A DNA stretch of 59,693 nucleotides from Azotobacter beijerinckii (lineage in GTDB: Bacteria; Pseudomonadota; Gammaproteobacteria; Pseudomonadales; Pseudomonadaceae): contig NZ_FOFJ01000024.1 in assembly GCF_900110885.1 (NCBI RefSeq), positions 1 through 59,693 on the forward strand, read 5' to 3'. Below the pieces are notes generated by a model, which saw nothing but the letters and a program-made list of their open reading frames with translations, made no database searches and was not told where the DNA came from. The translations under genes were made by a program, and so were the position numbers. Numbering within the stretch: the stretch's first letter is position 1; each line of letters opens with the position of its first letter. Positions 9,161 through 18,361 of this stretch are shown in pieces.

Positions 9161-10102
9161 ATGCTCGCGCTGTTCTCGCAAACCTTGGGCATCACTGCGC
9201 CGGTCTTCGCCATGCTGTTTCTCGGCGTCCTGCTGCGGCGCCTGGGCTGGATCGACGTCGCCTTCATCAACACGGCCTCGGAGCTGGTGTTCAAGGGCAC
9301 CATGCCGACCATGCTGTTCCTCTCGATCCTCCATGCGGATCTGGATGCGGCGCTGCAGCCGGCGTTGCTCGGCTATTTCACCCTGGCTTCCGTCGCCGGT
9401 TTCCTGATCGCCTGGGCCTGGTCGCTGTGGCGCTGCCCGCGCGCCGATCGCGGCGTCTATGTCCAGGGGGCGTTTCGCGGCAACAACGGCATCGTCGGCC
9501 TGGCCCTGGCCACCAGCATGTACGGCGACTACGGGCTGTCCCTCGGCGGGGTGCTGGCCGGCGCGGTGATCCTGGTCTACAACACGCTCGCCTCGGTAGT
9601 GCTGGCGTTCTACAGCCCGCATGCCCGGACCGACGCCTGGAGCATCGCCAAGAGCATCCTCTGCAACCCGCTGATCATCGGTGTGCTGGTGGCGCTTCCG
9701 TTCGCCTACTGGCAGGTCGGCCTACCGGCCTGGCTGCTCACTTCCGGCGACTATTTCGCGCAGATGACCCTGCCGTTGGCGCTGATCTGCATCGGCGGGA
9801 CCATTTCCCTCGCCGCCCTGCGCGAGAGTGGCAGCCTGGCGCTCAGCTCCGGTCTGATGAAGATGGTCTGGTTGCCGCTGCTATCGACCTTCGGTGCCTG
9901 GCTGTGCGGTTTCCGCGGTGCCGATCTGGGCGTCCTCTACCTGTATTTCGCCAGCCCGACCGCCGCGGCCAGCTTCGTCATGGCCAGGGCGGTAGGCGGC
10001 AACCACCAACTGGCGGGGGGAATCGTGGTGATCACCACGCTGCTCGCGGCGGTGACCACCAACATCGGTATCTTTGTCCTGCAGTGGCTCGGCTGGATCT
10101 GA
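9161..10102 (+). CDS. AEC-family (auxin efflux carrier-like) transporter
   Basis: Inner-membrane carrier of 313 residues with about ten hydrophobic helices and no large soluble domain. The opening (TLGITAPVFAMLFLGVLLRRLGWID), the mid-protein FRGNNGIVGLALATSMYGD and the C-terminal half (TLPLALICIGGTISLAALR, SPTAAASFVMARAVGGN) are typical of the bacterial AEC/malate-permease family. The substrate cannot be read from sequence; members move malonate, malate or other carboxylates. The 3' end overlaps, on the opposite strand, the tail of the exchanger gene that follows. Confidence 0.85.
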   Translation: MLALFSQTLGITAPVFAMLFLGVLLRRLGWIDVAFINTASELVFKGTMPTMLFLSILHADLDAALQPALLGYFTLASVAGFLIAWAWSLWRCPRADRGVYVQGAFRGNNGIVGLALATSMYGDYGLSLGGVLAGAVILVYNTLASVVLAFYSPHARTDAWSIAKSILCNPLIIGVLVALPFAYWQVGLPAWLLTSGDYFAQMTLPLALICIGGTISLAALRESGSLALSSGLMKMVWLPLLSTFGAWLCGFRGADLGVLYLYFASPTAAASFVMARAVGGNHQLAGGIVVITTLLAAVTTNIGIFVLQWLGWI

Positions 10103-11194
10103 GCGGCGCTTCCCGTCCTGCCGATGCCAGGCGCGGACGGCGATGACCAGCAGGGTCAGGGCGGTCAGCGGCAGGGCGTACCAGACCAGCGCGCTGTGCA
10201 GCAGGGCGACGGTCGAGGCGCCGGCGGCGAACAGCGCCTGGTAGGCGCCGTAGGCCAGGTAGTAGCCGAGGAACAGCAGCCCCTCCCAGCGGTCGATGCG
10301 ATAGCCGGTGAAGAAGATCGGCAGGCAGGCCACGGCCGCCGCGACCATCACCGGGTAGTCGAAGGCCAGGGCGTTGGGCGACACGTCGAGCGGGGCGGGC
10401 GCGACCAGTCCGGCCAGGCCGAGGCCGGCGAGCAGGTTGAAGAGATTGCTGCCGACGATGTTGCCCACCGCGATGTCGCGCTCGCCCTTGAGGGCGGCGA
10501 TCAGCGAGGTGGCCAGCTCCGGCAGCGAGCTGCCGGCGGCGACGACGGTCAGGCCGACCACCAGCTCGGACAGGCCGAGGGTTCGGGCCAGGGTCACCGC
10601 CCCGTCGACCAGCAGGTTTGAACCCCAGGCCAGCAGGGCCAGGCCGAGGACGACGAGCGCCAGATGGCCGAACAGGGCCAGGCGTCCCTCGACCCTTTCG
10701 CCGTACTCCACCTCGAACTCGTTGCGCTCGCTGTCGGCCCTGGCGCGCAGGCCGCTGCGCACCTGGAGAGCGGTGTAGGCGAGCAGGCCGGTAAGCAGCA
10801 GCACGCCGTCCAGCCGGCCGTAGTGCCGGTCCATGGCCAGCAGCCAGGCCAGCAGGCTGGCGCCGATCATGAGCGGTACGTCGAGGCGGATCAGCCGGCG
10901 CGACACCTGGAGGGGAATGAGCAGCGCGGACAGGCCGAGGATCATCAGCACGTTGAAGATGTTGCTGCCGACGACGTTGCCCACGGCGAGGTCGCCCTGT
11001 CCGCCGCTGGCCGACAGCACGCTGACTGCCATTTCTGGGGTGCTGGTGCCGAAGGCCACCACGGTCAGACCGATTACCAGCGGCGGGACGCGGCAGCGCA
11101 CGGCCAGTCGGGCGCTGCCGCGGACCAGGGCTTCCGCGCCGGCGAGCAGCAGGGCCAGGCCGGCGATCAGGCCGGCGAGGGTCGTCAGGGGCAT
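9881..11194 (-). CDS. Calcium/sodium antiporter (YrbG-like), with unusual C-terminal tail
   Basis: Cation/Ca2+ exchanger of the inner membrane with two Na_Ca_ex repeats. Their alpha motifs are GLTVVAFGTSTPEMAVS (first) and GLTVVAAGSSLPELATS with GNIVGSNLFN (second). The ATG at 11194 starts the family N-terminus (MPLTTLAGLIAGLALLLAGAE); further in-frame sequence upstream is the reversed end of the rlpA-like gene. The exchanger fold ends near residue 362 (AVRAWHRQ), but the frame stays open to 9881, giving 437 residues. Residues 365-437 are hydrophilic, low in family resemblance and wholly antisense to the AEC transporter gene. Usual members are about 320-375 residues. A lost stop codon or a sequencing frameshift near 10100 would explain this. 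Confidence 0.8.
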   Translation of the reverse strand: MPLTTLAGLIAGLALLLAGAEALVRGSARLAVRCRVPPLVIGLTVVAFGTSTPEMAVSVLSASGGQGDLAVGNVVGSNIFNVLMILGLSALLIPLQVSRRLIRLDVPLMIGASLLAWLLAMDRHYGRLDGVLLLTGLLAYTALQVRSGLRARADSERNEFEVEYGERVEGRLALFGHLALVVLGLALLAWGSNLLVDGAVTLARTLGLSELVVGLTVVAAGSSLPELATSLIAALKGERDIAVGNIVGSNLFNLLAGLGLAGLVAPAPLDVSPNALAFDYPVMVAAAVACLPIFFTGYRIDRWEGLLFLGYYLAYGAYQALFAAGASTVALLHSALVWYALPLTALTLLVIAVRAWHRQDGKRRSDPAEPLQDKDTDVGGHRREQRGDHHDSPRQLVVAAYRPGHDEAGRGGRAGEIQVEDAQIGTAETAQPGTEGR

Positions 11195-11213
11195 CTTCCC
11201 GGGCGCCGTCCGT

Positions 11214-11585
11214 TCAGTCGTCGAGCAGTTCCAGGCGTACCAGGGCCACGCCGGCATGCAGCATTTCCAGCTGCCGGGCGGCCTTGTAGGACAGGTCGAT
11301 GATCCGTCCGCTGGCACGGGGGCCGCGGTCGTTGATGCGCACCACGACGCTCTGGCGCGTGCGCAGGCTGGTTACCCGCACCCGACTGCCGAGCGGCAGG
11401 CTGCGGTGGGCGGCGGTGAGGGTGTTGCGGTCCACGAGTTCGCCGCTGGCAGTGCGTTTGCCGTGATGCTTGGCTGCATAGTGGGAGGCCATCCCCACGG
11501 CGCTGTAGCTGCGCGCTTCGAGTCGCGGCGAGGGGTAGCCGGCGAGCAGGACGAGGAGGAGGGCGAGTGGCAGTGTTCGCAGCAT
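11214..11585 (-). CDS. RlpA-like double-psi beta-barrel protein
   Basis: Small secreted protein of 123 residues with an N-terminal signal peptide (MLRTLPLALLLVLLAGYPSP). The mature part is a single RlpA-type double-psi beta-barrel: GMASHYAAKHHGKRTASGE, then DRNTLTAAHRSLPLGSRVRV and the signature VVVRINDRGPRASGRIIDLS. RlpA proteins are lytic transglycosylases acting on peptide-stripped glycan at the septum. The SPOR domain of canonical RlpA is absent here, and there is no lipobox cysteine, so this is a short paralogue. It lies downstream of gatB on the same strand, and the exchanger starts 19 nt after its stop. Confidence 0.87.
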   Translation of the reverse strand: MLRTLPLALLLVLLAGYPSPRLEARSYSAVGMASHYAAKHHGKRTASGELVDRNTLTAAHRSLPLGSRVRVTSLRTRQSVVVRINDRGPRASGRIIDLSYKAARQLEMLHAGVALVRLELLDD

Positions 11586-11605
11586 GGTCGAGGCTCCGGA
11601 AAGTG

Positions 11606-11629
11606 CAACGCCGGGCCGAGCCGGCGTTG
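11606..11629 (-). terminator. GC-rich hairpin between gatB and the rlpA-like gene
   Basis: Arms caacgccgg (11606-11614) and ccggcgttg (11621-11629) are perfect around a 6-nt loop. It sits 8 nt beyond the gatB stop. No T-run follows on the gatB strand, so it may stabilise the gatB 3' end or cause only partial termination before the rlpA-like gene. Confidence 0.45.
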
Positions 11630-11637
11630 TCGCTGGC

Positions 11638-13086
11638 TCAGCCTTCGAGCTTCTTCTTCAGCAGTTCGTTCACCTGGCCGGGGTTGGCCTTGCCCTTGGA
11701 CGCCTTCATCGCCTGTCCGACGAAGAAGCCGAACATCTTGGCGCGCTTGGCTTCGTCGCTGGCGCGGTACTGCTCGACCTGGGCGGCGTTGGCGGCCAGC
11801 ACCTCGTCGAGCACGGCCTCGATGGCGCCGGAGTCGGTGACCTGCTTGAGGCCCTTGGCCTCGATGACGGCGTCGGCGGAGGCGCCTTCGCCGGCGGCCA
11901 GGGCCTCGAAGACCATCTTGGCGATCTTGCCGGAGATGGTGTTGTCCTTGATGCGCAGGATCATCCCGCCCAGCTGAGCGGCGGAGACCGGCGACCGGTC
12001 GATCTCCAGGTTGTCCTTGTTGAGCAGGCTGGACAGCTCGCCCATCACCCAGTTGGCCGCCAGCTTGGCGTCGCCGCAGACCTGCTGGACCTGCTCGAAG
12101 TAGTCGGCCAGCTCGCGGCTGGCCGACAGCACGTTGGCGTCGTAGGCGGACAGGCCGTGCTCGCGCTCGAAGCGCGCGCGCTTCTCGCCCGGCAGCTCCG
12201 GCAGGCCGGCGCGCACCTCGTCGAGGAAGCCCGGCTCGATCACCACCGGCAGCAGGTCGGGGCAGGGGAAGTAGCGGTAGTCGTTGGCTTCTTCCTTGCT
12301 GCGCATGGAGCGCGTCTCGTCCTTGTTCGGGTCGTACAGGCGGGTTTCCTGGACGACTTTGCCGCCGTCCTCGATCAGCTCGATCTGCCGCTGCACCTCG
12401 TGGTTGATCGCGCGCTCGATGAAGCGGAAGGAGTTGACGTTCTTGATCTCGGCGCGGGTACCGAAGGCTTCCTGGCCCTTGGGCCGCACCGAGACGTTGC
12501 AGTCGCAGCGCAGCGAGCCTTCGGCCATGTTGCCGTCGCAGATGCCGAGGTAGCGGACCAGCGCGTGGATCGCCTTGACGTAGGCCACCGCTTCCTTGGC
12601 CGAGCGGATGTCCGGCTCGGAGACGATCTCCAGCAGCGGGGTGCCGGCGCGGTTGAGGTCGATGCCGCTCATGCCGTGGAAGTCTTCGTGCAGGCTCTTG
12701 CCGGCATCCTCTTCCAGGTGCGCGCGGGTGATGCCGATGCGCTTGACGGTGCCGTCTTCCAGGGTGATGTCAAGAAAGCCCTTGCCGACGATGGGCTTGT
12801 CCATCTGGCTGGTCTGGTAGCCCTTGGGCAGGTCCGGGTAGAAGTAGTTCTTGCGGGCGAAGACGTTGGTGTGGCCGATTTCCGCCTCGATGGCCAGGCC
12901 GAACTTCACCGCCATGCGCACCGCCTCCTCGTTGAGCACCGGCAGGGTGCCGGGCATGCCGAGGTCGATCAGGCTGGCCTGGGTGTTGGGCTCGGCGCCG
13001 AAGGTGGTGGCGCTGCCGGAGAAGATCTTCGAGCGGGTGGCGAGCTGTGCGTGGATTTCCAGCCCGATCACGGTTTCCCATTGCAT
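11638..13086 (-). CDS. gatB: Asp-tRNA(Asn)/Glu-tRNA(Gln) amidotransferase subunit B
   Basis: tRNA-binding and kinase subunit of the GatCAB complex, which converts Glu-tRNA(Gln) and/or Asp-tRNA(Asn) to the amidated forms. Product of 482 residues, the family length. The N-terminus [20 protein letters not shown] and [16 protein letters not shown] are hallmark GatB blocks. [12 protein letters not shown] and KNVNSFRF follow, and the YqeY-like tail domain ends with [20 protein letters not shown]. The ATG at 13086 lies 11 nt after gatA. The frame is open far upstream, but that is only a shadow of gatA. Confidence 0.96.
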   Translation of the reverse strand: MQWETVIGLEIHAQLATRSKIFSGSATTFGAEPNTQASLIDLGMPGTLPVLNEEAVRMAVKFGLAIEAEIGHTNVFARKNYFYPDLPKGYQTSQMDKPIVGKGFLDITLEDGTVKRIGITRAHLEEDAGKSLHEDFHGMSGIDLNRAGTPLLEIVSEPDIRSAKEAVAYVKAIHALVRYLGICDGNMAEGSLRCDCNVSVRPKGQEAFGTRAEIKNVNSFRFIERAINHEVQRQIELIEDGGKVVQETRLYDPNKDETRSMRSKEEANDYRYFPCPDLLPVVIEPGFLDEVRAGLPELPGEKRARFEREHGLSAYDANVLSASRELADYFEQVQQVCGDAKLAANWVMGELSSLLNKDNLEIDRSPVSAAQLGGMILRIKDNTISGKIAKMVFEALAAGEGASADAVIEAKGLKQVTDSGAIEAVLDEVLAANAAQVEQYRASDEAKRAKMFGFFVGQAMKASKGKANPGQVNELLKKKLEG

Positions 13087-13097
13087 GTGCGTATTCC

Positions 13098-14552
13098 TCA
13101 GAAGCCTTCCGGTGCCCGTTGGTGCCAGTCGGTCGCCTGCTGGTACTGGTGGGCGACGTTGAGCAGGCGGCCTTCCTGGAAGTAGGGCGCGAGCAGTTGC
13201 ACGCCCACCGGCAGGCCGTCGACGAAGCCGGCCGGCATGGACAGGCCGGGAATGCCGGCGAGGTTGGCGGTGATGGTGTAGATGTCCTCGAGATAGGCGG
13301 CGATCGGGTCGCTGCTCTTCTCGCCGAGCTTCCACGCCGGGTTCGGGGTGGTCGGGCCGAGGATCACGTCGACCTCCTGGAAGGCGCCGATGAAGTCGCT
13401 GCGGATCAGCCGGCGGATCTTCTGCGCCTTGAGGTAATAGGCGTCGTAGTAGCCGGCGGAGAGGGCGTAGGTGCCGACCATGATCCGCCGCTTGACCTCG
13501 GCGCCGAAGCCTTCGCCGCGCGAGCGCTTGTAGAGGTCTTCGAGGTTGACCGGGCTCTCGCAGCGATAGCCGAAGCGCACGCCGTCGAAGCGCGACAGGT
13601 TGGAGGAGGCTTCTGCAGGCGCGATCACGTAGTAGGCGGGGATCGCGTGCTGCATGTTCGGCAGGCCGATTTCCCTGACCGTGGCGCCGAGCTTCTTCAG
13701 CACTTCGACGCAGGCCATCACCGCATCGGACAGGCGCGGGTCGAGGCCGGCGCCGAAGTATTCGCGCGGCAGGCCGATGCGCAGACCGTTCAGCGGCCGG
13801 TTCAGCGCGGCCAGGTAGTCGTCGACCGGTTGATCCACGCAGGTGGAGTCCTTCGGGTCGAAGCCGGCCATGGCGCCGAGCAGCAGGGCGCAGTCCTCGG
13901 CGGTGCGTGCCAGCGGGCCGCCCTGGTCGAGGCTGGAGGCGTAGGCGATCATGCCCCAGCGCGAGACGCGGCCGTAGGTCGGCTTGATCCCGGTGAGGTT
14001 GGTCAGCGCCGCCGGCTGGCGGATCGAGCCGCCGGTGTCGCTGCCGGTGGCCGCCGGGATCAGCCGCGCCGCCACCGCCGCGGCCGAGCCGCCGGAGGAG
14101 CCGCCGGGCACGCATTCGGTGTTCCAGGGGTTCCTCACCGGGCCGTAGTGGCTGGATTCGTTGGCCGAACCCATGGCGAACTCGTCCATGTTCAGCTTGC
14201 CGAGGCTCACGCAGCCGGCGGCGGCGAGCTTTTCCACGACGGTGGCGTCGTAGGGCGAGACGAAGTTGTCGAGGATCTTCGAGGCGCAGCTGGTGCGCAC
14301 CCCCTGCGTGCAGAACAGGTCCTTGTGGGCGATCGGCGCGCCGAGCAGGGCGCCGTTCTCGCCGGCGGCGCGGCGTGCGTCGGCGGCCTGGGCCTGGGCG
14401 CGGGCCTGGTCGGCGGTGACGGTGATGAAGCTGTTGAGCTGCGGGTCGAACTGGCCGATGCGGGCCAGCAGGGCCTCGCTCAGCTCGACGGCGGAGAAGT
14501 CCTTGGCGGCCAGGCCGCGGGCGATTTGCGCCAGAGTCAGTCGATGCATCAC
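13098..14552 (-). CDS. gatA: Asp-tRNA(Asn)/Glu-tRNA(Gln) amidotransferase subunit A
   Basis: Glutaminase (amidase-signature) subunit of GatCAB that supplies ammonia for transamidation. Product of 484 residues. The catalytic Ser-cisSer-Lys triad is visible as K77 ([10 protein letters not shown]), S152 ([11 protein letters not shown]) and S176 ([11 protein letters not shown]). The start overlaps the gatC stop by 4 nt (ATGA), and gatB follows after 11 nt, giving operon order gatC-gatA-gatB. Confidence 0.97.
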   Translation of the reverse strand: MMHRLTLAQIARGLAAKDFSAVELSEALLARIGQFDPQLNSFITVTADQARAQAQAADARRAAGENGALLGAPIAHKDLFCTQGVRTSCASKILDNFVSPYDATVVEKLAAAGCVSLGKLNMDEFAMGSANESSHYGPVRNPWNTECVPGGSSGGSAAAVAARLIPAATGSDTGGSIRQPAALTNLTGIKPTYGRVSRWGMIAYASSLDQGGPLARTAEDCALLLGAMAGFDPKDSTCVDQPVDDYLAALNRPLNGLRIGLPREYFGAGLDPRLSDAVMACVEVLKKLGATVREIGLPNMQHAIPAYYVIAPAEASSNLSRFDGVRFGYRCESPVNLEDLYKRSRGEGFGAEVKRRIMVGTYALSAGYYDAYYLKAQKIRRLIRSDFIGAFQEVDVILGPTTPNPAWKLGEKSSDPIAAYLEDIYTITANLAGIPGLSMPAGFVDGLPVGVQLLAPYFQEGRLLNVAHQYQQATDWHQRAPEGF

Positions 14553-14836
14553 TCGATCACCTTGGGAACCAGATACAGGCCGTTCTCCACGGCCGGGGCG
14601 ATGGCCTGGTAGGCGTCGCGGCGGTTGCTCTCGGTGACCTCGTCCGGACGCAGGCGCTGGGTGGCCTCCAGGGGGTGGGCGAGGGGCTCGATGCCGTGGG
14701 TGTCGACCGCCTGCATCCGGTCGATCAGGCCGAGGATGTCGTTCAGGGTTTCGGTGGTACGTGGGAGCTCGGCGTCGTCCAGCCCCAGTCGGGCCAGATG
14801 GGCGATCTTTTCCACGTCGGAGCGTTCAAGCGCCAT
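14549..14836 (-). CDS. gatC: Asp-tRNA(Asn)/Glu-tRNA(Gln) amidotransferase subunit C
   Basis: Small subunit that clamps GatA and GatB together. The product from the ATG at 14836 has 95 residues, the normal GatC size. It has the conserved opening [19 protein letters not shown], the DIDRM-like [12 protein letters not shown] and the end [26 protein letters not shown] longer in-frame reading from 15043 would add 69 residues without family resemblance and overlap the mreB start, so I reject it. It is divergent from mreB, with about 206 nt between starts; that interval includes a gggaac/gttccc palindrome near 14883-14900. Confidence 0.95.
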   Translation of the reverse strand: MALERSDVEKIAHLARLGLDDAELPRTTETLNDILGLIDRMQAVDTHGIEPLAHPLEATQRLRPDEVTESNRRDAYQAIAPAVENGLYLVPKVIE

Positions 14837-14997
14837 CGGGATTCTCCAGGGAAAACGGGCAGCCGGCCGTGGGTGGAAAGCTCGGGAACCGGGTTCCCGG
14901 ACGGGTGGTCGAAGGCCGCGTTGCTGGCCTTGCGGGCTGCTGAAAACGGGGAATTTAGCACAGTGGGCGCCTTGCCCAAAATCCCTGCCATTGTTAG

Positions 14998-16080
<1,083 letters not shown>

Positions 16081-16106
16081 GCCACCGGGGCAGGCTTCGG
16101 GCTGTA

Positions 16107-16139
16107 CGCCGAAAGCGACGCCTGGCGCCGTTTTCGGCG
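16107..16139 (+). other. Hairpin in the mreB-mreC gap
   Basis: Perfect 8-bp arms cgccgaaa (16107-16114) and tttcggcg (16132-16139) enclose a 17-nt GC-rich loop. It lies 27 nt after the mreB stop and before the mreC Shine-Dalgarno. No T-run follows, so simple intrinsic termination is not indicated. A role in mRNA processing or in setting the MreB:MreC ratio is possible but unproven. Confidence 0.35.
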
Positions 16140-16213
16140 CATGGCTGACGGTCGAGGCTTGGAGTCGCGAGGAACCCGCTATCAAACTGCTCTTCAGCAA
16201 AGGGCCTTCGCTC

Positions 16214-17185
16214 GTGGTGCGCCTGTTGGTGCTGGCGGTGCTTGCCGCCACACTGATGGTGGTGGATGCCCGTTTCGAGGTCCTCAAGCCGGTCCGCAGC
16301 CAGCTGGGGCTGGTGCTGATGCCCTTCTACGGGTTGGCCGATCTGCCGGTGCGCCTCTGGGACGGTATCAATCAGCAGTTCAGCAGCCGCAGCGAGCTGC
16401 TGGCGGAAAACGAGAAGCTCAAGGCCGAGGCCCTGCTGATGCAGCGCCGCCTGCAGAAACTGGCGACGCTGACCGAGCAGAACGTGCGTCTGCGCGAGCT
16501 GCTCAACTCCGCGGAGCTGGTGGACGAGAAGGTGCTGGTCGGCGAACTGATCGGCGTCGACCCCAACCCCTTCACCCATCGTATCCTGATCGATAAGGGC
16601 GAGCGGGACGGCGTGTTCCTCGGCCAACCGGTGCTCGATGCCCGTGGCCTGATGGGCCAGGTGGTGGAGGTCATGCCCTACACCGCGCGGGTGTTGCTGC
16701 TCACCGATACTACCCACAGCATCCCGGTGCAGGTCAACCGCAACGGCCTGCGCGCCATCGCCGTCGGCACCGGCAACCCGGAGCGTCTGGAGCTGCGCCA
16801 TGTCGCCGATACCGCCGACATCAAAGAGGGCGATCTGCTGGTCAGTTCCGGCATGGGCCAGCGCTTTCCTGCCGGCTATCCGGTGGCCGTGGTGAACGAG
16901 GTGATCCACGATTCCGGGCAGCCTTTCTCTATCGTCCGTGCCGTGCCCACGGCGGCTCTGAACCGCACCCGCTACATGTTGCTGGTATTCAGCGATCTGC
17001 GCTCGCCGGAGCAGCGCGCCAGCGAGGCGGCCCAGGCCCAGGAGGCGCACGACCGCGAGCTGGCCGAGCAGGCGAAGAGCCCGGCACCGTCATCCGCCGC
17101 GGGGACTGCGCCGGGCGCCGCTTCCGCGCCCGCGCCGTCGGCACCGTCGCGGCCGGCCCCGGCGGGCACCGGCGGAGCGCGCTGA
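16214..17185 (+). CDS. mreC: Rod shape-determining protein MreC
   Basis: Bitopic inner-membrane protein whose periplasmic domain links MreB to the elongation synthases. It has one N-terminal helix (LLVLAVLAATLMVVDARF), then a coiled coil (about 50-90; ENEKLKAEALLMQRRLQKLATL), then the paired beta-barrel domain (DPNPFTHRILIDKGERDGV, VLLLTDTTHSIPVQ, LLVSSGMGQRFPAGYPVA). The C-terminal tail is Ala/Pro-rich. The first canonical start is the GTG at 16214, used here (323 residues). In frame upstream, IKLLFSKGPSL looks like family N-terminal sequence and begins with an ATC at 16181 that has GAGGA 7 nt before it, so the true protein may have 334 residues. The stop overlaps the mreD start (TGATG). Confidence 0.9.
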   Translation: MVRLLVLAVLAATLMVVDARFEVLKPVRSQLGLVLMPFYGLADLPVRLWDGINQQFSSRSELLAENEKLKAEALLMQRRLQKLATLTEQNVRLRELLNSAELVDEKVLVGELIGVDPNPFTHRILIDKGERDGVFLGQPVLDARGLMGQVVEVMPYTARVLLLTDTTHSIPVQVNRNGLRAIAVGTGNPERLELRHVADTADIKEGDLLVSSGMGQRFPAGYPVAVVNEVIHDSGQPFSIVRAVPTAALNRTRYMLLVFSDLRSPEQRASEAAQAQEAHDRELAEQAKSPAPSSAAGTAPGAASAPAPSAPSRPAPAGTGGAR

Positions 17186-17664
17186 TGGGCGAACACAACG
17201 GCTGGCTGATCTGGGCCAGCTACCTGGCGGGTCTGCTGCTCAGCGTGGCGCCCATGCCGGGCTTCATGGAGGTCGGCCGGCCACTCTGGCTGGCGATGTT
17301 CATCACCTACTGGATCCTGGCGGTGCCACAGCGGGTCAGCATGACCGTGATCTGGCTGCTGGGGCTGGCGATGGACGTGCTCTACGGCGTCCTGCTCGGG
17401 CAGCATGCGTTGACCCTGACGCTGATCGCTTTCCTGATGCTGACGCTGCAGCAGCGTGTCCGCATGTTTCCGTTGTGGCAGCAGAGCCTGGTCCTGCTGG
17501 TAGTCTTCGGTCTGGCCCAACTGGTGCAGCTCTGGCTCAATGCGCTGGCCGGCAACCGCCCGCCGACCCTGGCCTTCCTCTTGCCGGCCCTGGTCAGCGC
17601 CTTGCTCTGGCCTTGGGTATTCACCGCTCTGCGCAGCCTCCGACTGCGCTTCAATGTCAATTAA
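17185..17664 (+). CDS. mreD: Rod shape-determining protein MreD
   Basis: Polytopic inner-membrane partner of MreC in the elongation complex, 159 residues. About five hydrophobic helices cover nearly the whole chain. WASYLAGLLLSVAPMPGF, RPLWLAMFITYWILAVPQRVS and LLGLAMDVLYGVLLGQHAL are typical of gammaproteobacterial MreD. The start codon shares a base with the mreC stop, and the upstream gene supplies translational coupling. maf follows after 54 nt. Confidence 0.92.
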   Translation: MGEHNGWLIWASYLAGLLLSVAPMPGFMEVGRPLWLAMFITYWILAVPQRVSMTVIWLLGLAMDVLYGVLLGQHALTLTLIAFLMLTLQQRVRMFPLWQQSLVLLVVFGLAQLVQLWLNALAGNRPPTLAFLLPALVSALLWPWVFTALRSLRLRFNVN

Positions 17665-17718
17665 CCCCTGCCCCCGTCGAGTACGGTGGGCGGGGGGCTT
17701 CAGACAGGGAGAAATTGC

Positions 17719-18315
17719 ATGGTCGCCACGCTCTACCTGGCCTCGGGTTCGCCCCGTCGGCGCGAACTGCTGACGCAGATCGGCGTGCCCTTCGTCCCGC
17801 TCGCCCTGGCCGTCGACGAGACCCCCGCGCCGGACGAGGCGCCGGCGGCCTATGTGGAGCGCCTGGCGCGCGACAAGGCGTCAGCCGGCCTAGCCCGCCT
17901 CGCCGACGCCGGGCAGGCGGTGGTGCTCGGTGCGGATACCACGGTGGTGCTGGACGGGCGAATTCTCGGCAAGCCGGGAAATCGTGCCGAGGCGCTGGCC
18001 ATGCTGCAGGCCCTCGGCGGGCGCGAGCACGAGGTGCTGACTGCTGTGGCCCTGGCCGGTGCCGGGCGCTGCATGGCGCGGGTGGTGCGTAGCCGGGTGG
18101 CTTTCCGTCCCCTCGATGCCGCCGAGGCCGAGGCCTACTGGGCAACCGGCGAGCCGCTGGATAAAGCCGGCGGCTATGCCATCCAGGGTTTTGCCGCGGT
18201 GTTCGTCAGCCATCTGGAGGGCAGCTATTCGGCCGTGGTCGGCCTGCCGCTTTGTGAAACCGCGCAACTGCTGGCCGAGTTCGGCATTTCGTGCTGGCAA
18301 CCACAATCACAATAA
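17719..18315 (+). CDS. maf: Maf-family nucleotide pyrophosphatase (dTTP/UTP type)
   Basis: House-cleaning hydrolase that converts dTTP, UTP or modified nucleotides to monophosphates. Product of 198 residues from the ATG at 17719, which has AGGGAG upstream. The N-terminal [17 protein letters not shown], central [16 protein letters not shown] and [16 protein letters not shown] match the YhdE-type (dTTPase/UTPase) subfamily. It lies in the mreBCD-maf-rng cluster, a conserved pseudomonad arrangement. Effects on septum formation known for Bacillus Maf are not assumed here. Confidence 0.93.
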   Translation: MVATLYLASGSPRRRELLTQIGVPFVPLALAVDETPAPDEAPAAYVERLARDKASAGLARLADAGQAVVLGADTTVVLDGRILGKPGNRAEALAMLQALGGREHEVLTAVALAGAGRCMARVVRSRVAFRPLDAAEAEAYWATGEPLDKAGGYAIQGFAAVFVSHLEGSYSAVVGLPLCETAQLLAEFGISCWQPQSQ

Positions 18316-18361
18316 CAAGGCGCCTGGGCTGATAAGCCGCGCCCGGCTTCGGGACTATGCG

